A stretch of DNA of 64,000 nucleotides from JAJCYK01 sp965212195 (GTDB lineage: Bacteria; Bacteroidota; Bacteroidia; Cytophagales; Cyclobacteriaceae). The stretch spans positions 496,001-560,000 of the forward strand of contig CBDBUW010000017.1 in the NCBI GenBank assembly GCA_965212195.1, read 5' to 3'. Each line of letters begins with the position of its first letter. Positions within the stretch are counted from its first letter, which is position 1. Shown in pieces: positions 52,300 to 62,486 of this stretch. The position numbers and the translations under genes were made by a program. Under the pieces are notes generated by a model. The model was not told the origin of the DNA, ran no database searches, and saw only the letters and a list, made by a program, of their open reading frames with translations.

Positions 52300-53398
52300 G
52301 GTTCTTATAGGCTTGCATCAACTCAGTTATGTCCTGAATCAGTACTTCGTGATTCTGCTGGAAGTCCCGTTCCACATCTGAAGTACTGTACTGAAGTGCT
52401 CCGTCCACAGATGCTAAGATCTGAGTGGAAGATAACGGAAGTTCCAAATATAGGCCTGTGAGCGGGAACATCTTATAAATAGTTTTCAGCTTAGGCTCGA
52501 TTCCCAAACATACTGCGGGTATGCCAAAGGCACCCGCTAAGATGGCCCCATGAGCTCTACTGGTTATCACCACACTTTGTTGAGCCAAATGATGAAGATA
52601 GCCTTTTAAAGTCATCTGGTGAGGATCCCAGATCCTGACGGTGTAATCGGCAAATTGGTCTTTTAACGGATCATCGTGCATGGCTTCGAACAGAAAAACG
52701 GTGACCCTGAATCCTTTTTCTATTAGTTGGGCCGCTGCCAGACGACACTCCACCAGGTATTCAGGATGGCTACGCCAGCTTTTAAGAACGAAACCAACAT
52801 TTCGAGGGTCCTTTGGAGTCTCAATTTCTGGCATCCAATATTCTTTTAAAAAGGCCAAATCGGTACTTGGTCGTAGGTTTATGGGTAGCTTCAGGGCTTT
52901 AATTGATTCATAACTGGCGGTATCTCTCACTAAAAGCCAGTCAAATTGAGCCATTTCTGCAACCTTCTGGTAGTACTTTTTAGAATCTGAGGTAAAGGTT
53001 CCAACTCCAATGCCCAATCCTACGCGCCAGGCCCTGTGGCTGATATCCCAACCTTTCAAACCGCGGTAATAGGAAAGTAGCCTGGACCAGTTGCCAGGTC
53101 CTATGGTCTTTATGGTAGCATTTAATAGCCGATAGGCCATATTACCTTTTTGATAGTCATAAAATACCCCGCCACCGCCAAAAATAATCAATTGAGCGGG
53201 AGGCTCCGAGCCTAAAGGCACTACTTTCAACACTTGATGCTTGGACAGTGATAATACGTAACCGGCGGAACTGCTGGCCGTCATAATGTCTATTTCCGCA
53301 TCAGGAAAATGCCGCCTGCATATTTCACATGAGCTAAGCATGAGGATGTCATCACCTAAGTTTCCGAAACCGTAGTATCCTCTTAACAGTATTCTCAT
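52286..53398 (-). CDS. polysaccharide pyruvyl transferase
   Basis: 370 aa. It opens RGYYGFGNLGDDILMLSS, the CsaB/PssK-type signature, followed by a GGGGVFYDYQKGN loop. ITSRAHGAILAGAFGIPAV (about 282-300) holds the conserved R-x-H-G segment. The family transfers pyruvate from PEP onto sugar residues, adding negative charge to exopolysaccharide or cell-wall polymers. It overlaps the upstream glycosyltransferase by 4 bp (ATGA) and the FkbM gene by 14 bp. Confidence 0.92.
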   Translation of the reverse strand: MRILLRGYYGFGNLGDDILMLSSCEICRRHFPDAEIDIMTASSSAGYVLSLSKHQVLKVVPLGSEPPAQLIIFGGGGVFYDYQKGNMAYRLLNATIKTIGPGNWSRLLSYYRGLKGWDISHRAWRVGLGIGVGTFTSDSKKYYQKVAEMAQFDWLLVRDTASYESIKALKLPINLRPSTDLAFLKEYWMPEIETPKDPRNVGFVLKSWRSHPEYLVECRLAAAQLIEKGFRVTVFLFEAMHDDPLKDQFADYTVRIWDPHQMTLKGYLHHLAQQSVVITSRAHGAILAGAFGIPAVCLGIEPKLKTIYKMFPLTGLYLELPLSSTQILASVDGALQYSTSDVERDFQQNHEVLIQDITELMQAYKNHAMA

Positions 53399-54666
53399 AA
53401 GGATACTGAACTAGGAGATCGTTGTGCCATCTTCTGAAATAAAACTTTCAATTTCTCCGCATTTACACTCGCGGCATATTGTCGATCCAGTGGCCCCGCC
53501 GATTGTAGCAATGGACAGGATCGGCCCTGGTCAATTAAAATTTCAAGAGCTTCATAAATCCCCTGGTGATCTTTGTGTTCCAGGCATTTTCCATGCTGAC
53601 CTTCTACCATTTTATGAACCGTGCTTCCCTTAGTGGTTATGGCTAAGATGGGCTTACGAGCAGCCAGGTAATCCATAGTTTTGGACAATTGAAACACGGC
53701 TTCTTCCTGAGGGAGCTCCCAATCAATGAGCACCAACAGGTCTGCACTTCTTTGTAGTTGGGTAACCTCAGGTAGTGATATCACGCCCAAGTGTTTTACG
53801 CTATTACATGGGTAACTCTCAAAATCTGTTTGAGCCTGCTGAAGTTGGAAGCCCGTAAATAATACTTCAATGGTCTGCGCAAAGTCCGGATAGTTTTTCT
53901 CTAGACGTTGTATAGCCTTTAGAATAGGACCGGGTCTGCGCCCGACCCCATAAAAGTTGCCGGTATGAACTATCCGTATTTTTTGCTTGCCGGCACTGGT
54001 TAAGGGATTTATGGCGTCATCATCAAATACATTGGGAAAACAGCGCATTTTATGCCGGTGATGGGGATACTTAGCTTCATATAGTTGCTTAGTCTCTTCA
54101 TTGGTAAAACTAAGGCAATCGGCCATTGTAAAGCAATCATTTTCCATATGCTGGTGATAATCCATATACTTTAATGGAACCTGGATATGGGGAGATTCCA
54201 CCCAGGGATCACTAAGATGCATCACCCAGGGAACTTGAAAATGTCGTTTCAGTCGCAGTGCCAGCACTGCCGAACTGAAGGGAGTAGAACGGCTGTAGAT
54301 AATCTCGGGTTTATCGGATAAGGACCTGATCACTTTCTTGAAAGACCTGACAAACAATGCCTCATTGTCGGGCCGGTAAAAGGTTGCCGGACTTACCTTT
54401 TTCCATAGACTAAAAACCAGACGGTGGTAATAAACGGGTACGGCGATAACCTGGTGGAGCTTTTCCAAGACTTGTTGGTATTCCTGCTCCAAAGTACGCC
54501 AACCAAAATTACGCTGCGGTATCCTCTCGGTTATCAGCGTCAGTGAAAGCCCTCCTTGTTTCAGAAGGTATTTCAGGTATTTGCTCACTTGTAAACTCTC
54601 CGGTGACCCTTTCGGTGGTCCCGCGCAACTAACAAAAAGGACTTTTATAGGATTTTGGTTCTCCAT
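53395..54666 (-). CDS. GT-B glycosyltransferase
   Basis: 423 aa. The N-terminal domain starts VLFVSCAGPPKGSPESLQ, and WVMHLSDPWVESPH lies near the domain junction. The C-terminal half has IRIVHTGNFYGVGRRPGPIL and an acidic LLVLIDWELPQEEAVFQLSK stretch where the GT4 E-x7-E motif is expected, followed by YLAARKPILAITTKGS. It acts in assembly of the same surface glycan. It is followed by the pyruvyl transferase with a 4-bp overlap. Confidence 0.88.
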   Translation of the reverse strand: MENQNPIKVLFVSCAGPPKGSPESLQVSKYLKYLLKQGGLSLTLITERIPQRNFGWRTLEQEYQQVLEKLHQVIAVPVYYHRLVFSLWKKVSPATFYRPDNEALFVRSFKKVIRSLSDKPEIIYSRSTPFSSAVLALRLKRHFQVPWVMHLSDPWVESPHIQVPLKYMDYHQHMENDCFTMADCLSFTNEETKQLYEAKYPHHRHKMRCFPNVFDDDAINPLTSAGKQKIRIVHTGNFYGVGRRPGPILKAIQRLEKNYPDFAQTIEVLFTGFQLQQAQTDFESYPCNSVKHLGVISLPEVTQLQRSADLLVLIDWELPQEEAVFQLSKTMDYLAARKPILAITTKGSTVHKMVEGQHGKCLEHKDHQGIYEALEILIDQGRSCPLLQSAGPLDRQYAASVNAEKLKVLFQKMAQRSPSSVSL

Positions 54667-54727
54667 AATCAGGCTTAGATCAAAGATAGTAAATCCATTT
54701 CGCCATCAGGAAAGCAAACGGCAGATT

Positions 54728-56104
54728 CTACCCCCACCACCAACGAATAAAGTACAAGATCCCAGCCACTACCACAAAATAACCCAAGGTTCTCTGAATA
54801 ACATACCATGGGCTAAAACCAATATTGGAGAACACCACGGAAACAATAACCAGTTCGAAGAGTACTCCGATTCCTGAAAAAATGATCACTAAAGCGGTAT
54901 AGTCATTGAGAGATAATCCAAAAAAGAGCCCCAATGTTAATATAATAGCCCCTGCTAAATTAAGTTGGAACTGCAGACGCTCCTTACGAAGTATGCGAAA
55001 CAGCGACCCAATCGATAGGCTGATGAACTGCATATAACCAAAAAGGGAAAGGTAGCTGGCCAATTTGCCCGCTGTTTCCCAGTTATCTCCCAGTATCACT
55101 CGAAACAGCACATCGCCAAATACAAACAACACACTAAAGGGTAGGATACCTAAAAAGGAAAGTGAATTAAATAGCTTATTGGAAAGCGCTGCCAGGTTCT
55201 GAGGTTTTTCATGGTAGGTTTCTGCTGCTTTTTGATAGAACACGTAGGCGGCAGATGTTCCCATTAGCAAAATGGGCAGATTCAAAGTAGTATTAGCTAA
55301 GCTGAACCATCCGGTGATCTGAGACCCGAAATAGAAAGACAGCAGATATATAGGCAGTTGCTTGCTGATCGCTTGAATTAAATTTGCCGGCAAAATATAA
55401 CCCGGATAATTCCGGTATTCCATGCCAGCATTGATGATCTGAGAGCGTGAACTGGGCGAAACAAGACTGGCCAAGAATGATTTACTGTAGAGTAGAATGG
55501 AACCCAGAGGCTTGCTGATCAATTCCCCCACGATCAATCCTATAGGTTGACCTTTGGTAAGTAATCCCGCCCCAATGGTAAATACTTTAGCGGAGATAAC
55601 GGTGGACATTTTTGCCTTGGCGTTTTTAGGAAATTTCTTTTCGTGTACATTAGAATACTCCAGACAACGGTTGATCCCTACAAAAAATACTATGATGGGG
55701 ATAAAAAGCGCCCATTTTACCAGTCCGGGGGCTTTGAAAAAGGCCATGATGGAACCACCCCAAATAAAGAACACCAACAGGGTAAGCACGCTTACCATCA
55801 ATACAATGGCTACCGTCAGTTTCAACAGGTGTGATAATTCCGATCGGGTCTTGGTAAGTACAAAAGCACTGTGATAATTCAAGGTGGCGATCAGCGCCAA
55901 GTTGGCCACCATAGTATTGAACAGAGCGAATTGGCCATAAGCTGAAGGTTCGTAGATCCTGGCAATAATGGGGGTAAGCAACAAGCCGATGGTGTAACCA
56001 AATCCGTTCCCAAAGGCAGTGATAGCCAAATTCCTGCCAAAGCTACCCTGGGTACGAATGGTGAGGAGAATTTTCTTGTAGAAATGATTAAATTGGCGAA
56101 TCAA
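54728..56104 (-). CDS. polysaccharide flippase (Wzx/MATE-like)
   Basis: 458 aa with about twelve membrane helices. The start is TTG at 56104, with no nearby ATG. ITAFGNGFGYTIGLLLTPIIARIYEPSAYGQFALF is the opening pattern of Wzx/oligosaccharide flippases (given here as position 29-63; key residues are the G-x-x-x-G and I-A-R-x-Y-x-P-x-x-Y-G motifs). It moves undecaprenyl-linked repeat units to the periplasmic leaflet. It heads the leftward glycan operon. Confidence 0.9.
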   Translation of the reverse strand: MIRQFNHFYKKILLTIRTQGSFGRNLAITAFGNGFGYTIGLLLTPIIARIYEPSAYGQFALFNTMVANLALIATLNYHSAFVLTKTRSELSHLLKLTVAIVLMVSVLTLLVFFIWGGSIMAFFKAPGLVKWALFIPIIVFFVGINRCLEYSNVHEKKFPKNAKAKMSTVISAKVFTIGAGLLTKGQPIGLIVGELISKPLGSILLYSKSFLASLVSPSSRSQIINAGMEYRNYPGYILPANLIQAISKQLPIYLLSFYFGSQITGWFSLANTTLNLPILLMGTSAAYVFYQKAAETYHEKPQNLAALSNKLFNSLSFLGILPFSVLFVFGDVLFRVILGDNWETAGKLASYLSLFGYMQFISLSIGSLFRILRKERLQFQLNLAGAIILTLGLFFGLSLNDYTALVIIFSGIGVLFELVIVSVVFSNIGFSPWYVIQRTLGYFVVVAGILYFIRWWWG

Positions 56105-56194
56105 GTTGGGTTATTTGCCCGCTAAAATAACACATATAATTCTCCTAATCCCAAACGCCCTGCTAATACTTCTAACTGGTTGGTGAATCGTGCT

Positions 56195-57259
56195 ATGAAA
56201 GTATTATTTCTTATACCTTATCCTGTAGACGAAGCGCCTTCCCAACGATTTCGATTTGAGCAATACTTTGAATTGTTGAGTTCGAAGGGGATTGAATACC
56301 AGACAGTGCCCTATTTGAATTACTCCACCTGGAAAATCCTATACCAGGATGGAGCCTCCGTGAGGAAGATCCTGGGTTATTTGAAAGGTTATCTTAGGCG
56401 TATCAAGTGGTTGTTTCGACTTGGGCCTTATCGATGGGTCTTTATCCATCGTGAAATAACCCCATTGGGCCCAGCCTGGATGGTCTGGTGGATTGCCAAA
56501 ATAGTCCGTAAAAGAATCATATATGATTTTGACGATGCATTGTGGGTTAAAAAACGCTCTTCGGCTCATCCCAGTTGGAGCATTCTTAAATCGACCAGCA
56601 AGATAGCAACCCTGTGTCGTTATAGCTACAGGGTCAGTTGTGGCAATCCCTATCTGGCTGATTTTGCCAGTAAATTCAATCAAAACATTACCCTTAACCC
56701 CACTACAATCGATTCCCAGCATTATCACTTGCCACAGCCTGCAAATAATTCTATCCCAGTGATCGGATGGACGGGTAGCCATTCAACCCTGGAATACCTG
56801 GAGCCGCTTCTTCCTGTCTTGAGGGAAGTTAACCGGAGCTTTAGGTTTAAGCTAAAAATAATCTGCAATCAACCTCCGGATTTTGACTTTGAAAGCATGG
56901 AATATATACGCTGGACTAAGGAGAACGAGATCGCCGAGTTAAATACTTTTGATATCGGAATTATGCCCCTTACCGATAATGCATGGTCACAAGGAAAGTG
57001 CGGATTTAAGATCTTGCAGTATATGGCCCTGGAGAAAGCAGCAGTAGCATCGGCCGTGGGTGTTAACAAGAACATCATAGAGCATGGGAAGGATGGATTG
57101 CTGTGCCAATCTGCTACAGATTGGATTACCAGTTTGACTTCGCTGCTTGAGGACCGAAATCGAAGGACTTATCTTGGTCAAAACGCCAGAATGAAGGTAA
57201 TCACAAGTTATTCAGTACAATCCAATCAGGAGAATTTTCTCTCCCTATTTCAAGATTAG
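56195..57259 (+). CDS. family 4-like glycosyltransferase
   Basis: 354 aa from the ATG at 56195 (MKVLFLIPYPVDEAPSQRFR); TTG at 56180 would add five residues. The IIYDFDDALWVKK motif, PVIGWTGSHSTLEYLEPLL, and FDIGIMPLTDNAWSQGKCGFKILQYMAL block fit glycosyltransferases of the GT4-like group common in surface-glycan loci. It is divergent from the flippase gene and its stop overlaps the convergent TPR gene by 4 bp. Confidence 0.88.
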   Translation: MKVLFLIPYPVDEAPSQRFRFEQYFELLSSKGIEYQTVPYLNYSTWKILYQDGASVRKILGYLKGYLRRIKWLFRLGPYRWVFIHREITPLGPAWMVWWIAKIVRKRIIYDFDDALWVKKRSSAHPSWSILKSTSKIATLCRYSYRVSCGNPYLADFASKFNQNITLNPTTIDSQHYHLPQPANNSIPVIGWTGSHSTLEYLEPLLPVLREVNRSFRFKLKIICNQPPDFDFESMEYIRWTKENEIAELNTFDIGIMPLTDNAWSQGKCGFKILQYMALEKAAVASAVGVNKNIIEHGKDGLLCQSATDWITSLTSLLEDRNRRTYLGQNARMKVITSYSVQSNQENFLSLFQD

Positions 57260-58434
57260 GTGCGCCTTTGCTTCATGCGATCCTTGGCACGCTTGTGGGC
57301 AGGATGGCCTTTTTTGGCCTGTTTTTTGGCTTTCTTGTAGTACAATTTAGCCCCGCTTACATTGCCCATTTGGTAGGCAATATCACCCAGGCCGATCAGA
57401 GAAAAAAGATAATAGCCAGATTCCAGATCATTAGAATCCTCAGAAAATGTAACCGCCCTTTGATAGTACATCTGGGCCTCATCCAAGCGATTCTTATTGA
57501 CATAGATCTGTCCCAGGAAAAAGCTGGCATAACGCCCTGAAACGGGTCCATATCCCACCATACCGCTATCGATCTTAGTCAGTATGTTCAATGACTCTTT
57601 TTCAGCTTGCCAGTGCCGTCCGGTAGTATAAAGCAAGCGGGCATAGAACCGGTGAAAATACGAGTTGTCGGGGAAGGTCTGATTTAAGTATTGACTTACT
57701 TGAAGCGCCTTTATTAGGTCCTGCTGCTCCAATGCCAGGATACGCATTAGAAAAAATTGGGCTTCTGTCCGGGTGTAGAAAGCATTATTGGCCACTTCCT
57801 GAAGTTGTTGAATCCCCAATTCTTTGTCTCCCCTCTTAAAGAATACCAGGACCGGCTTTAAAATAGGGTAGTTCTCCGGGATCCAGACGGAATAATAGTT
57901 ATACAGCGCATCCCCAAAAAGAAACTCAGGGCTTAAATCGGATTTGCCGCGGCTGTTGTCCAGATATTTCAATGCTTGTTTTCCAGCACTTGCAGCTTTT
58001 CGCCATTGCTTTCTTTCAGCATATAACCGTCCTTTAAATCCATAGGCGGCGGAAAGGAAAAAACTAGCCTCAACATTCTTTTCATTATCGTCAAACAGAG
58101 CCTTGGCCAGTTCAATAGAACGATCCATGTACTCGGTAAATTGCTCATCGTGCTGCCCATTACCAATATTGGGGGCCATCTTCCACCACTGGCTTAGCCC
58201 TAACAGGAAATAGGGAAGCGGGTGTTCGGGATAATCCTGGATCAACCAGCGGAACTGTTTTTCAGCTTGCTCAAACTTGAAATTGTACATATCATTAACC
58301 GCCTGAGTGGCATCAATCTGTACATCCCGGTCCATCAGTAACAGACCGGTGCTGTCCCACTGGGCATAAGCTCCTCCGCCCAAAGCGCTGAAGCTCATAA
58401 AAAGCATTAATGTAAATACCTTACTTATTCTCAT
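57256..58434 (-). CDS. secreted TPR-repeat protein
   Basis: 392 aa with signal MRISKVFTLMLFMSFSALGG and a cleavage region near GAYAQ. Helical repeats of TPR type fill the mature protein (e.g. LPYFLLGLSQWWKMAPN, AASAGKQALKYLDNS, LDEAQMYYQRAVTFSED, AKLYYKKAKKQAKKGH). The tail is strongly basic (KKQAKKGHPAHKRAKDRMKQRRT). It is presumably periplasmic, acting in protein-protein contacts. The partner is unknown. Confidence 0.8.
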   Translation of the reverse strand: MRISKVFTLMLFMSFSALGGGAYAQWDSTGLLLMDRDVQIDATQAVNDMYNFKFEQAEKQFRWLIQDYPEHPLPYFLLGLSQWWKMAPNIGNGQHDEQFTEYMDRSIELAKALFDDNEKNVEASFFLSAAYGFKGRLYAERKQWRKAASAGKQALKYLDNSRGKSDLSPEFLFGDALYNYYSVWIPENYPILKPVLVFFKRGDKELGIQQLQEVANNAFYTRTEAQFFLMRILALEQQDLIKALQVSQYLNQTFPDNSYFHRFYARLLYTTGRHWQAEKESLNILTKIDSGMVGYGPVSGRYASFFLGQIYVNKNRLDEAQMYYQRAVTFSEDSNDLESGYYLFSLIGLGDIAYQMGNVSGAKLYYKKAKKQAKKGHPAHKRAKDRMKQRRT

Positions 58435-58612
58435 CCTTGGTATCGCTAATCATTAAACGCCACCATTTGTTTTCCTAGTATTTATCCATACCCTGGACTG
58501 CGAAATCCCGTTAACTATGAAGACAAATTAGTTAAAATTAATAAAATGGCTTTTTAAAAGGCCATTGCTTAATTATTTATTATTTTCGCCAGTTAGAATT
58601 ACCAAATCAAAA

Positions 58613-61600
58613 ATGCCAAAATTTCAAAGAATTAATACCATAGCAGGCTGGGCTGTATTTGCCATTGCCACCCTGGTTTACATTCTCACAGTGGAAGAAA
58701 CCGCTAGTTTTTGGGATTGTGGAGAATTCATTGCCTCCAGTTACAAGTTACAGGTGCCACATCCTCCAGGGGCTCCATTTTTTCTGCTTTTAGGCCGTAT
58801 GTTCTCCTTTCTGGCATTAGGCAATGTACTGCAAGTGGCTTTTTGGATCAATATGATCAGCGTGCTAAGCTCAGGATTCACCATTTTATTCCTATTCTGG
58901 TCCATATCGTTATTGGCCCGCAAATTGCTCAAGGTGGCTGATGAGAATATCACATCTGGGCAAACCTATACTATAATCGGCAGCAGCGCCATAGGCGCAC
59001 TGGCATATACATTCTCGGATTCCTTTTGGTTTTCCGCAGGTGAAGCGGAAGTCTATGCGCTCTCTTCCTTCTTTACTGCTTTTGTATTCTGGGCCATTTT
59101 AAAATGGGAGCGAATGGAAGACGAGAGCAGGGCTAATCGCTGGCTTATACTCATCGCTTATATGATGGGGCTGTCCATCGGGGTGCACCTCCTGAATCTG
59201 GTAACCATACCGGCATTGGCCATGATCTATTACTACAAAAAATATACCCCCAGCACTATAGGGTTTGTGGCCACCATGCTGGTGAGTGGTCTGCTCATCT
59301 TTATTATAATGACTGGGATCATACCTGGGCTACCCAGTTTGGCGGGAGGGTTTGAAATTTTCTTCGTGAACAACTTAGGCCTTCCCTTCGGTTCTGGCAT
59401 TGCCTTCCTGGGGCTTCTGATTATAGGCGGGCTGGTTTACGGGATCTATTGGAGTCAAGCTAAAAACAAAAAGCTCTTAAATAGCGCTTTACTTGGGCTT
59501 ACTTTCGTGCTTATAGGATACTCCAGTTATGCCATTGTAGCGATCCGTTCCAGCTACGATACTCCCATTGACCAAAACAATCCCGAGGATATTATGAGTA
59601 TTGTTTCTTATTTAAAAAGGGAACAATACGGGTACCGACCACTGTTGCACGGCCAATATTTTACGGCTCAACTTACGAATCAATCAAAGGGTGAACCCAT
59701 CTATGTAAAAGGGAAAGATCGCTATGAGATTTCTCAGTATCGCATCAAGAACGAATACGACCAAACACAAACCACTATACTCCCCCGTATCTACAGCAAT
59801 GATCCCAATCACGTGTCGAAGTACCGGGAAGTGTTAGGGTTAAAACAAGGAGAGATACCCAGCTTTACAGACAACATCGTTTTCCTGGTTAAGCACCAGA
59901 TAACCCATATGTATTTCCGCTATTTCATGTGGAATTTTGCCGGCCGGGAAAGTGACGTTCAGGATGCTCGCTGGTTATCACCCTGGGACACTAAAGGAAA
60001 AGTCCCTGAGCGGTTCGCCAATAATAAGGCTCGAAACAACTTCTTTATGCTGCCTTTTATTTTGGGGCTAATAGGAATGTTCTTCCAATACCGTCATCAC
60101 CAAAAAGGGTTTTGGGTGACCCTAATGCTGTTCTTCCTGACCGGCATTGCCCTGATCCTATACTTGAACTCACCTCCTATTGAACCTAGAGAAAGAGATT
60201 ATATTTATGTAGGCTCCTTTTATGCTTTTGCCATCTGGATAGGTTTTGGGACTATGGCCCTGGCAGAGTTACTGAAGAAATATTTAAATGGCACTAAAGC
60301 GCCGTTAGTAGCGAGCGCAGCTTGCTTGATAGTTCCCGGAATTATGATGGTACAAGGATGGGACGACCACGATCGATCCGACCGGTTTTTCTCAGTCGAT
60401 TCCGCCCGCAATTATCTTGAATCCTGTGCCCCCAATGCCATTTTGTTTACCGGAGGAGACAACGACACCTTCCCATTGTGGTACGCCCAGGAAGTGGAAG
60501 GGGTGCGAACCGATGTACGGGTTATCGTATTGACGTACTTCGCAACGGATTGGTATATAGATCAAATGCGACGCTCGACCTATGAATCAACACCATTGCC
60601 TTTCTCCCTTACCCAAAAGAACTATCAACAAGGAGGTTCTAACGATTACGTGCTGGTTCGCGAAGATCCCCGTTTACAAGGACAAGCCGTAGACCTCAAG
60701 CAGTACCTGAGGTTGATCAAGGAAGAAAGTGACCTGTTGAGATTGCCCACCACTTTTAATGATTCCATAAGCATTATGCCGGCTCGACAGGTAGTCTTGA
60801 AAATCGACTCCGCGGAGGTGGCCGGAAAAGGTATTATACCAGCAGGTAAGGAACACCTAATAGCAGAACAAATGGTGATTCCTATTAAAGGCAATGCCCT
60901 CTACAAGAACGATCTGGCTATTTTGGACATAATCGCCACCGCAAATTGGGACCGCCCCATTTACTTCAATCAGACCTCCCTGATGAATGTAAACCTGGAT
61001 TTGAGCAACTACGTGGTGCAGGAGGGCGCTACCTTTAGGTTGTTGCCCATGAGAACTCAAGCTCCTGCATTGAGTGGCAATCTCAACACAGAACTGGACG
61101 TACCTTCGGTAAATAACCGGGTAAACTCCAATGTCATGTACCACAATGTAACCGAAAAATTCCAATGGCGGGAACTCGATAACTCCAACGTGTACTACAA
61201 TTCCGAGGATTACAAGGACAAAGCGGTATCTGTACACCGATCCTACCTCAATACCCTGGCAGAGGCTTTGATCGAAGAACAAAAGCCGGAAAAAGCCAGG
61301 GAGATCCTGCTGCTTAGTTTGAATAATATGCCGGATGAAGCAGTGCCGTTCGGACCGTATTCCGCAGAATCGGTAAGGCTCCTATTTGAAGTAGGTGAAG
61401 AAGAAAAAGCTAAAGAGGTCTCATCAATCTTGACCCGAAGGGCCGACGAGGAGTTGAGCTATCTGACCCGAGTGGGTATTACTAATCGCGATACTTATAT
61501 AAATCTGCGTACATTGGATATCTTGAGAAATACCATGAAGGCCATGGGCGAAGCAGATGAAGCCCAGCAGCTGGACGAAATATTCCTGAGACACTACGCA

Positions 61601-61615
61601 CTTTTCCAAAACTGA
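58613..61615 (+). CDS. DUF2723 membrane protein, predicted glycosyltransferase
   Basis: 1000 aa from the ATG at 58613; an in-frame extension to 58565 begins inside A/T-rich leader sequence. The N-terminal half has ten or more membrane helices with the family loop FWDCGEFIASSYKLQVPHPP near residues 30-50, which carries the conserved acidic residue after the first helix. The C-terminal part is soluble, with helical repeats at the end (EQKPEKAREILLLSL). DUF2723 resembles protein O-mannosyltransferase-like GT-C enzymes (TMEM260 type) and in Bacteroidota is linked to protein or envelope glycosylation. Lipid-linked sugar as donor is inferred. Confidence 0.9.
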   Translation: MPKFQRINTIAGWAVFAIATLVYILTVEETASFWDCGEFIASSYKLQVPHPPGAPFFLLLGRMFSFLALGNVLQVAFWINMISVLSSGFTILFLFWSISLLARKLLKVADENITSGQTYTIIGSSAIGALAYTFSDSFWFSAGEAEVYALSSFFTAFVFWAILKWERMEDESRANRWLILIAYMMGLSIGVHLLNLVTIPALAMIYYYKKYTPSTIGFVATMLVSGLLIFIIMTGIIPGLPSLAGGFEIFFVNNLGLPFGSGIAFLGLLIIGGLVYGIYWSQAKNKKLLNSALLGLTFVLIGYSSYAIVAIRSSYDTPIDQNNPEDIMSIVSYLKREQYGYRPLLHGQYFTAQLTNQSKGEPIYVKGKDRYEISQYRIKNEYDQTQTTILPRIYSNDPNHVSKYREVLGLKQGEIPSFTDNIVFLVKHQITHMYFRYFMWNFAGRESDVQDARWLSPWDTKGKVPERFANNKARNNFFMLPFILGLIGMFFQYRHHQKGFWVTLMLFFLTGIALILYLNSPPIEPRERDYIYVGSFYAFAIWIGFGTMALAELLKKYLNGTKAPLVASAACLIVPGIMMVQGWDDHDRSDRFFSVDSARNYLESCAPNAILFTGGDNDTFPLWYAQEVEGVRTDVRVIVLTYFATDWYIDQMRRSTYESTPLPFSLTQKNYQQGGSNDYVLVREDPRLQGQAVDLKQYLRLIKEESDLLRLPTTFNDSISIMPARQVVLKIDSAEVAGKGIIPAGKEHLIAEQMVIPIKGNALYKNDLAILDIIATANWDRPIYFNQTSLMNVNLDLSNYVVQEGATFRLLPMRTQAPALSGNLNTELDVPSVNNRVNSNVMYHNVTEKFQWRELDNSNVYYNSEDYKDKAVSVHRSYLNTLAEALIEEQKPEKAREILLLSLNNMPDEAVPFGPYSAESVRLLFEVGEEEKAKEVSSILTRRADEELSYLTRVGITNRDTYINLRTLDILRNTMKAMGEADEAQQLDEIFLRHYALFQN

Positions 61616-61616
61616 C

Positions 61617-62390
61617 CTACTTGATCAGAATAGCAAAAAGATCCAGCGCCTGGTCCCCACGGTCTACCATATAGTAGTCCTGGTGGGATATCGCAGAAAC
61701 CAGCCCTTGATCACCTTTTTGTAAGCGACGTCGGTTAATTCGATTCAATAAATCGTATGGTATCTTCAACATCCAGGAAGGTAACCTGTGCTGTAAATCC
61801 AGTAAATCAAAGCGGGTGATCTTCTCCACTGATCTTCTGTTTTGATCATAATAGTCCATCACTTTTTGGTTACCCGCAATCCCTTTGACCTGCACATTCT
61901 CGAAAACCCCGGAGGCCAGGTCCTGCAGTTGCTGTGCCTGGTACTCCCGTATGTGCCACGGGTTTCGGGTTAAGGTCTTCTCGATATTCGGAGTAGTGAT
62001 CAATGCCACCCCTCCGGGTTTCAGTACCCGGTGGATCTCCATTAAATATTGCAGATCGTCCTTAATGTGTTCGATAACCTGAAAACTAACCACGCAATCG
62101 AAATGATCATTCTCCAGGCCCTGAAGTGGCGGCAACAACATTTGAACAAATTCCACATGGGAGAATTTAGGCCTCAATTTGTCAAGAACAGGGCCTATCT
62201 TGTCAACCGCGGTATAACTTTGACAGAGGGGGTACAATAGCTCGATACCCCGGCCCTCGCCGCATCCCACTTCCAGAAGATGACCCGTAATATACGGCTG
62301 AGCCAGGTAATAAGCTGTTAGAAGCCTTTGGTGAATGGGGTTGTCGGAGCTAAGACTATCGCTGGCGATCTCCGTTGTAAATGTGGCCAT
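61617..62390 (-). CDS. class I SAM-dependent methyltransferase
   Basis: 257 aa. Motif I is HLLEVGCGEGRGIELLYPL; DCVVSFQVIEHIKDDLQYL and VLKPGGVALITTPNIE are the post-I and motif III segments of a methyltransferase-11-type fold. The downstream RNPWHIREYQAQQL segment is common to methyltransferases of glycan or quinone-like substrates. It converges on the DUF2723 gene with only one base between the stops. The substrate is not identifiable. Confidence 0.9.
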   Translation of the reverse strand: MATFTTEIASDSLSSDNPIHQRLLTAYYLAQPYITGHLLEVGCGEGRGIELLYPLCQSYTAVDKIGPVLDKLRPKFSHVEFVQMLLPPLQGLENDHFDCVVSFQVIEHIKDDLQYLMEIHRVLKPGGVALITTPNIEKTLTRNPWHIREYQAQQLQDLASGVFENVQVKGIAGNQKVMDYYDQNRRSVEKITRFDLLDLQHRLPSWMLKIPYDLLNRINRRRLQKGDQGLVSAISHQDYYMVDRGDQALDLFAILIK

Positions 62391-62486
62391 TAAACATGTA
62401 ATTTGGTCCCTAAAGTTATACTAAAATTTGCAAGATAGTCAGCGCGGCAGGTTTATAAATTGGGTCAAATTATTTAATATTATCCA

